Source: Bacillota bacterium (GTDB taxonomy: Bacteria > Bacillota > Clostridia > Lachnospirales > Lachnospiraceae). From it: a stretch of 64,000 bases of DNA. The translations under genes were made by a program, and so were the position numbers. Positions 60,824 through 64,000 of the stretch are shown piece after piece. The notes under the pieces are model-generated. The model made no database searches and was not told the DNA's origin. It saw only the letters and a list, made by a program, of their open reading frames with translations. The first letter of the stretch is position 1; each line of letters opens with the position of its first letter. The DNA lies in NCBI GenBank assembly GCA_023421075.1, contig JAEZUM010000057.1, positions 5,688 to 69,687 of the forward strand, written 5' to 3'.

Positions 60824-61729
60824 ATGAGAGATTTTCAGATTTTTAGTGATTCAGCCTGCGATTTGCCGGAGCAATTCATTACCGATTATGATATTAAGGT
60901 AATTCCGTTCTATGTGAGCTTCGAGCAGGATATATATTATAAGGAAAACATAGATATTACAAAGGAAGCCTTTTATGAACGGCTGGAACAGGAGCATGGA
61001 AATGTGCTTACCTCCCTTCCTTCGGTTCAGGAATATATGAATGAGTTCAGAGCTTCCATACGGAAAGGGCTGGATATTCTTTGTATCTGTCTTTCACAGA
61101 AATTCAGCGGGTCCTATCAATCTGCTATGAATGCAAAGACAATCTTAGAGGAACAGCATCCGGAAGCACGCATCCAAATCATTGACAGTATGCAGGCTAC
61201 TGCCGGACAAGGTCTGCTTCTGTTGCAGGCAGCTCGTATGAAGAGGCAGCTGTATTCTATCGAAAAGGTTGTTGAGATGTTGGAATTCATAAAGCCTACC
61301 GCTCGTATCATGTTTACAGTAGATACCCTGGAATATCTTATGAAGGGGCGACGGATTGGGAAAGCAATTACCTTAGCGGGGGATATGCTGGATATTAAGT
61401 CCCTCATTCAACTGAAGGATGGTGAATTAATCCCCTATTCGAAGGTCCTTGGACGGAAGAATTCTCTGGAGAGACTGTTGTCGATGACAGAAGAATATTT
61501 TCAGCAGACCGGAGAGCAAACTGAGGATTATGATTTCTGCATCGCAAATGCCACTACTGAGAGTGACGCCTTACATCTTCAGAGTCTTTTAGAAAGATAT
61601 ATTGATCGAAAATCAGATTATCCGATCTTCTCCATTGGTGTAACAATCGGCACATACACAGGTCCCGGAGGAATCGGTATCTGTTTTATTAAAAAATATG
61701 ATCGTGTATCAAGGGAGGAAAGCAAATGA
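60824..61729 (+). CDS. DegV-family fatty-acid-binding protein
   Basis: Protein of 301 residues. The start FQIFSDSACDLPEQFITDYDIKVIP, residues about 4-28, the loop CICLSQKFSGSYQSAMNAKTI, then ATAGQGLLLLQA and MKGRRIGKAITLAGDMLDIKSLIQL, and the end VTIGTYTGPGGIGICF are DegV landmarks. Family members (FakB) hold a fatty acid and present it to a fatty-acid kinase; whether all do is not known. AGGAGGAG before the ATG; its stop overlaps the start of the LUD gene by four bases. Confidence 0.92.
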   Translation: MRDFQIFSDSACDLPEQFITDYDIKVIPFYVSFEQDIYYKENIDITKEAFYERLEQEHGNVLTSLPSVQEYMNEFRASIRKGLDILCICLSQKFSGSYQSAMNAKTILEEQHPEARIQIIDSMQATAGQGLLLLQAARMKRQLYSIEKVVEMLEFIKPTARIMFTVDTLEYLMKGRRIGKAITLAGDMLDIKSLIQLKDGELIPYSKVLGRKNSLERLLSMTEEYFQQTGEQTEDYDFCIANATTESDALHLQSLLERYIDRKSDYPIFSIGVTIGTYTGPGGIGICFIKKYDRVSREESK

Positions 61730-62364
61730 CACCCAAGAAAATCTATTATGAGAATTTGGCAGATACGCTGATCGACAAATTTAACAAACGAGGTATAGAG
61801 GGTTATTACTGTGAGAACGCTGAGGAAGCCCTTCTCACTGCCAAGCGTTTTCTGACACCCGGCTGTACAGTCTCCTGGGGAGGTTCCCAAACCCTAATTG
61901 ATATCGGTTTACTGGAGGCTCTCTCTACCTCCTCAGATTACATACTTTATGATCGTGACAAAGCGAAGACTCCGGAGGAAAGACTTCAGATCTATAGTAA
62001 GACTGTCACGGCAGATTATTATTTTATGAGCTCCAATGCAATTACACTGGACGGACAGTTGGTGAATATCGATGGCTCCGGGAACCGGGTTGCTTGCCTT
62101 ATTACCGGTCCGAAAAATGTCATTGTAATTGCCGGTATGAATAAAATAGCGACCGATGTGGATGCTGCAATCGATCGTGTCCGCAATATGGCTACACCGC
62201 CAAACACAGTAAGACTTGGCAGAAAGACGCCCTGTGCCGAGACCGGTAAATGTGCGAACTGCTTGGTGGAGGATTGTATCTGTAATCAGATTGTTATAAC
62301 CCGACGTTCCGGTATTCAAGGTCGCATCAAGGTCATTCTGGTCGGTGAGGAACTAGGTTTTTAG
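61726..62364 (+). CDS. LUD-domain (LutC-like) protein
   Basis: Protein of 212 residues of the LUD family: FLTPGCTVSWGGSQTLIDIGL, YYFMSSNAITLDGQLVNIDGSGNRVA and GMNKIATDVDAAIDRVRN are the core; KCANCLVEDCICNQIVITRR near the end gives four Cys that could bind a metal. Short LUD proteins are common in Clostridia; LutC acts in lactate oxidation together with LutA and LutB, but neither is seen here, so the role is open. Coupled to degV by ATGA overlap, with GGGAGG inside the degV end. Confidence 0.85.
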   Translation: MTPKKIYYENLADTLIDKFNKRGIEGYYCENAEEALLTAKRFLTPGCTVSWGGSQTLIDIGLLEALSTSSDYILYDRDKAKTPEERLQIYSKTVTADYYFMSSNAITLDGQLVNIDGSGNRVACLITGPKNVIVIAGMNKIATDVDAAIDRVRNMATPPNTVRLGRKTPCAETGKCANCLVEDCICNQIVITRRSGIQGRIKVILVGEELGF

Positions 62365-62423
62365 TATGATTTTTGCCTGAACAGGCTTAGATATCAAAAT
62401 AACAGGAAAGGGAGGATTAAGAC

Positions 62424-62600
62424 ATGTCAGATCATGATTGCTGCCAAAACGGCGAATGCTGCGATGTAAAGGTTACCGTGGAAGTAGGTAAGATTGTAAA
62501 ATACGTAAGTGTTGCTGCAGTACTTATCGTGGGAATTATCTTTGGAACTATGACCTTCAGAAAAATGCTGGAGGAAGGCTTTTTCGAATCCATGGAATAA
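62424..62600 (+). CDS. Small Cys-rich membrane peptide, 58 residues
   Basis: Small gene read directly: the N-terminal part MSDHDCCQNGECCDVKVTVE has two Cys-Cys pairs, one membrane helix follows (about residues 28-44, VSVAAVLIVGIIFGTMTF), and the end is MLEEGFFESME. The ribosome site GGGAGG lies seven bases before the ATG. It is 59 bases after the LUD gene and in the same direction, probably the third gene of that unit. I do not know the family; the Cys pairs suggest metal binding on one membrane side. Confidence 0.75.
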   Translation: MSDHDCCQNGECCDVKVTVEVGKIVKYVSVAAVLIVGIIFGTMTFRKMLEEGFFESME

Positions 62601-62653
62601 GTGAAGCCAAACATCTTATAACCGTTTTGTGAAATCAATTTTCATGAAACAAC

Positions 62654-62698
62654 GATTGTAGCTTGGAGTGACTACGCTGTACACTCCAAGCTACAATC
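62654..62698. terminator. Hairpin between convergent genes
   Basis: Perfect 17-base stem (GATTGTAGCTTGGAGTG at 62654-62670, complement at 62682-62698, loop 11) between the small membrane peptide (+) and glyA (-). T runs are poor on both sides, but position and strength fit a shared terminator. Confidence 0.7.
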
Positions 62699-62744
62699 AT
62701 ATACTTCTCTTATTAAATGCAATCATTAAATACTATCATTTAAA

Positions 62745-63992
62745 TTAGTACAAAGGATATTTATCGGTTAAGGTCTTTACCATCGCCATAGCCTTGGCTT
62801 TATTTGCCTCTACATCCTTCACCAGAAGATAGATCGCCTCAGCAATTACATCCATATCTTCTGTGTTCATCCCTCTGGTGGTTACTGCTGCGCTACCAAG
62901 ACGGATACCGCTGGTTACAAAAGGAGATGCCGGATCGTTCGGAACAGAATTCTTATTACAGGTAATATTCGCAGCATCGAGCAGCTTCTCTGTATCCTTA
63001 CCGGTAACGCCCATATTCTGAAGATCCACTAACATCAGGTGATTATCGGTTCCTCCGGATACCAGATTAAAGCCACGCTTCATTAATCCACTCGCAAGAG
63101 CCTGTGCATTCTCAACAATTCTTCTTGCATAATCCTTAAAGCCGGGGTCCAACGCTTCCTTAAAGCAAACAGCCTTTGCTGCGATCACATGCATTAAGGG
63201 TCCACCCTGTATACCGGGGAACACAGCCTTGTTCAACTTATATTCTTCTGCGAACTCTGCACTGGATAAAATCATACCGCCTCTCGGTCCGCGTAATGTC
63301 TTGTGGGTAGTAGTAGTGGTTACATGAGCATAGGGAATCGGACTATCATGATATCCTGCTGCTACGAGACCGGCAATGTGAGCCATATCAACCATCAAGA
63401 AAGCACCAACCTCATCTGCTATCTCGCGGAAGATTTTGAAATCAATTTTTCGTGCATAAGCACTGGCACCTGCAATAATCAGCTTGGGCTTACTCTCTTT
63501 TGCAATCGCTCTTACCTGATCATAATCAATAAAGCCCTGGTCATTTACTCCATAAGGTACGATATTAAAATAAGCACCGCTCATATTCACCGGGCTGCCG
63601 TGTGTAAGGTGTCCGCCATGGGCAAGGTTCATACCAAGCACGGTATCACCGGGCTTAAGCAGAGCAAAAAATACTGCCATATTCGCCTGAGCACCGGAGT
63701 GAGGCTGAACGTTCGCATAGGTGCAGCCAAATAATTCTTTCGCTCGATCAATCGCAAGATTCTCTGCTAAATCAACAAATTCGCATCCACCATAATATCT
63801 CTTTCCGGGATATCCTTCAGCATACTTGTTGGTTAACTGGCTTCCCATCGCAGCCATAACCGCCTTACTTACAAAGTTCTCGGAAGCAATTAACTCAATG
63901 TGGCTATTCTGTCTCTCTATTTCCAGTGACATCGCCTCGGCGAGTTCAGGGTCAAATGATTTTACGTCTTCAAATGAATACATTTTTTTCAT
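62745..63992 (-). CDS. glyA: Serine hydroxymethyltransferase
   Basis: PLP enzyme of 415 residues that converts serine and tetrahydrofolate to glycine and methylene-tetrahydrofolate. Seen are [56 protein letters not shown], the PLP-binding Lys in [17 protein letters not shown] and [15 protein letters not shown]. It feeds the folate pool used by the MTHFR/MetH genes elsewhere in the window. Two ATG codons are possible (63992 and 63983); AAAGGAA is too close to the first (2-3 bases) and well placed (about 10) for the second, so the protein may start MYSFEDV. The promoter is outside the window. Confidence 0.95.
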   Translation of the reverse strand: MKKMYSFEDVKSFDPELAEAMSLEIERQNSHIELIASENFVSKAVMAAMGSQLTNKYAEGYPGKRYYGGCEFVDLAENLAIDRAKELFGCTYANVQPHSGAQANMAVFFALLKPGDTVLGMNLAHGGHLTHGSPVNMSGAYFNIVPYGVNDQGFIDYDQVRAIAKESKPKLIIAGASAYARKIDFKIFREIADEVGAFLMVDMAHIAGLVAAGYHDSPIPYAHVTTTTTHKTLRGPRGGMILSSAEFAEEYKLNKAVFPGIQGGPLMHVIAAKAVCFKEALDPGFKDYARRIVENAQALASGLMKRGFNLVSGGTDNHLMLVDLQNMGVTGKDTEKLLDAANITCNKNSVPNDPASPFVTSGIRLGSAAVTTRGMNTEDMDVIAEAIYLLVKDVEANKAKAMAMVKTLTDKYPLY

Positions 63993-64000
63993 TTCCTTTC

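Noticed and set aside
1..64000. tRNA, rRNA or other known RNA genes
   Set aside because: No tRNA-like cloverleaf with CCA-end context or rRNA segment was recognised in the gaps; a tRNA scan would be decisive.

Overview
The window reads as a chromosomal segment of an anaerobic, low-GC Gram-positive bacterium of the class Clostridia, most probably a Lachnospiraceae-like species. The reasons are strong Shine-Dalgarno sites (AGGAGG type) before most genes, consensus SigA promoters, a MetH without its reactivation domain beside a homocysteine methyltransferase/MTHFR fusion, a GGGtGRT/NifU-like pair, a DegV-LUD pair and a small Lachnospiraceae-type protein of 52 residues. This placement is inference; no rRNA is present. 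No tRNA, rRNA or CRISPR array was seen.

Region 1 (1-28.6 kb) is accessory DNA and visibly more AT-rich than the rest. It starts on the + strand with a response regulator, a soluble histidine kinase and a PqqD-like protein. A decayed IS3-like end follows. Then about 26 kb lies on the - strand. Read in the direction of transcription (28.2 kb down to 2.2 kb) it holds: a nucleotidyltransferase-family protein; a capsule/exopolysaccharide set (Wzz-like chain-length protein, BY-kinase, seven glycosyltransferase or acetyltransferase genes, Wzy, pyruvyl transferase, Wzx, an F420-beta-like Fe-S protein, DUF1919); then a lasso-peptide type RiPP set (ABC exporter, B2 leader peptidase, an extra transglutaminase-like protein with two tandem C-terminal repeats, asparagine-synthetase-like cyclase, a 50-residue precursor peptide I found at 6488-6640, HPr-kinase-like peptide kinase); and last three glycosyltransferases from a separate promoter. 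Together with the PqqD-like B1 protein at 1.5 kb and the nucleotidyltransferase at 27-28 kb this is a complete paeninodin-type lasso system (A, B1, B2, C, D, K, N), but scattered and interleaved with polysaccharide genes. The precursor is atypical: a long core, Thr not in the usual place, and no C-terminal Ser for the kinase. This is the most interesting object in the window.

Region 2 (28.6-33.5 kb): an AraC-type regulator divergent from the big operon, a VanZ protein, and a GDP-fucose route (mannose-1-phosphate guanylyltransferase, Gmd, Fcl).

Region 3 (33.7-41.6 kb): methionine/one-carbon genes (MetH and a Hcy methyltransferase-MTHFR fusion), small membrane proteins, a fucose/arabinose-isomerase-like protein and an Hsp20.

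Region 4 (41.8-54.7 kb): a signalling block. Two promoters are clear: one for cheW-mcp and one for tetR-cheA-hybrid kinase-response regulator. A GGDEF/EAL protein follows. CheR and CheB are not present. An MFS exporter closes the block.

Region 5 (55-64 kb): core and poorly understood genes: ABM monooxygenase-like, GGGtGRT plus NifU-like protein, a left-handed beta-helix protein, topoisomerase III, a repeated hairpin element, DegV-LUD-small membrane peptide, and GlyA at the right edge.
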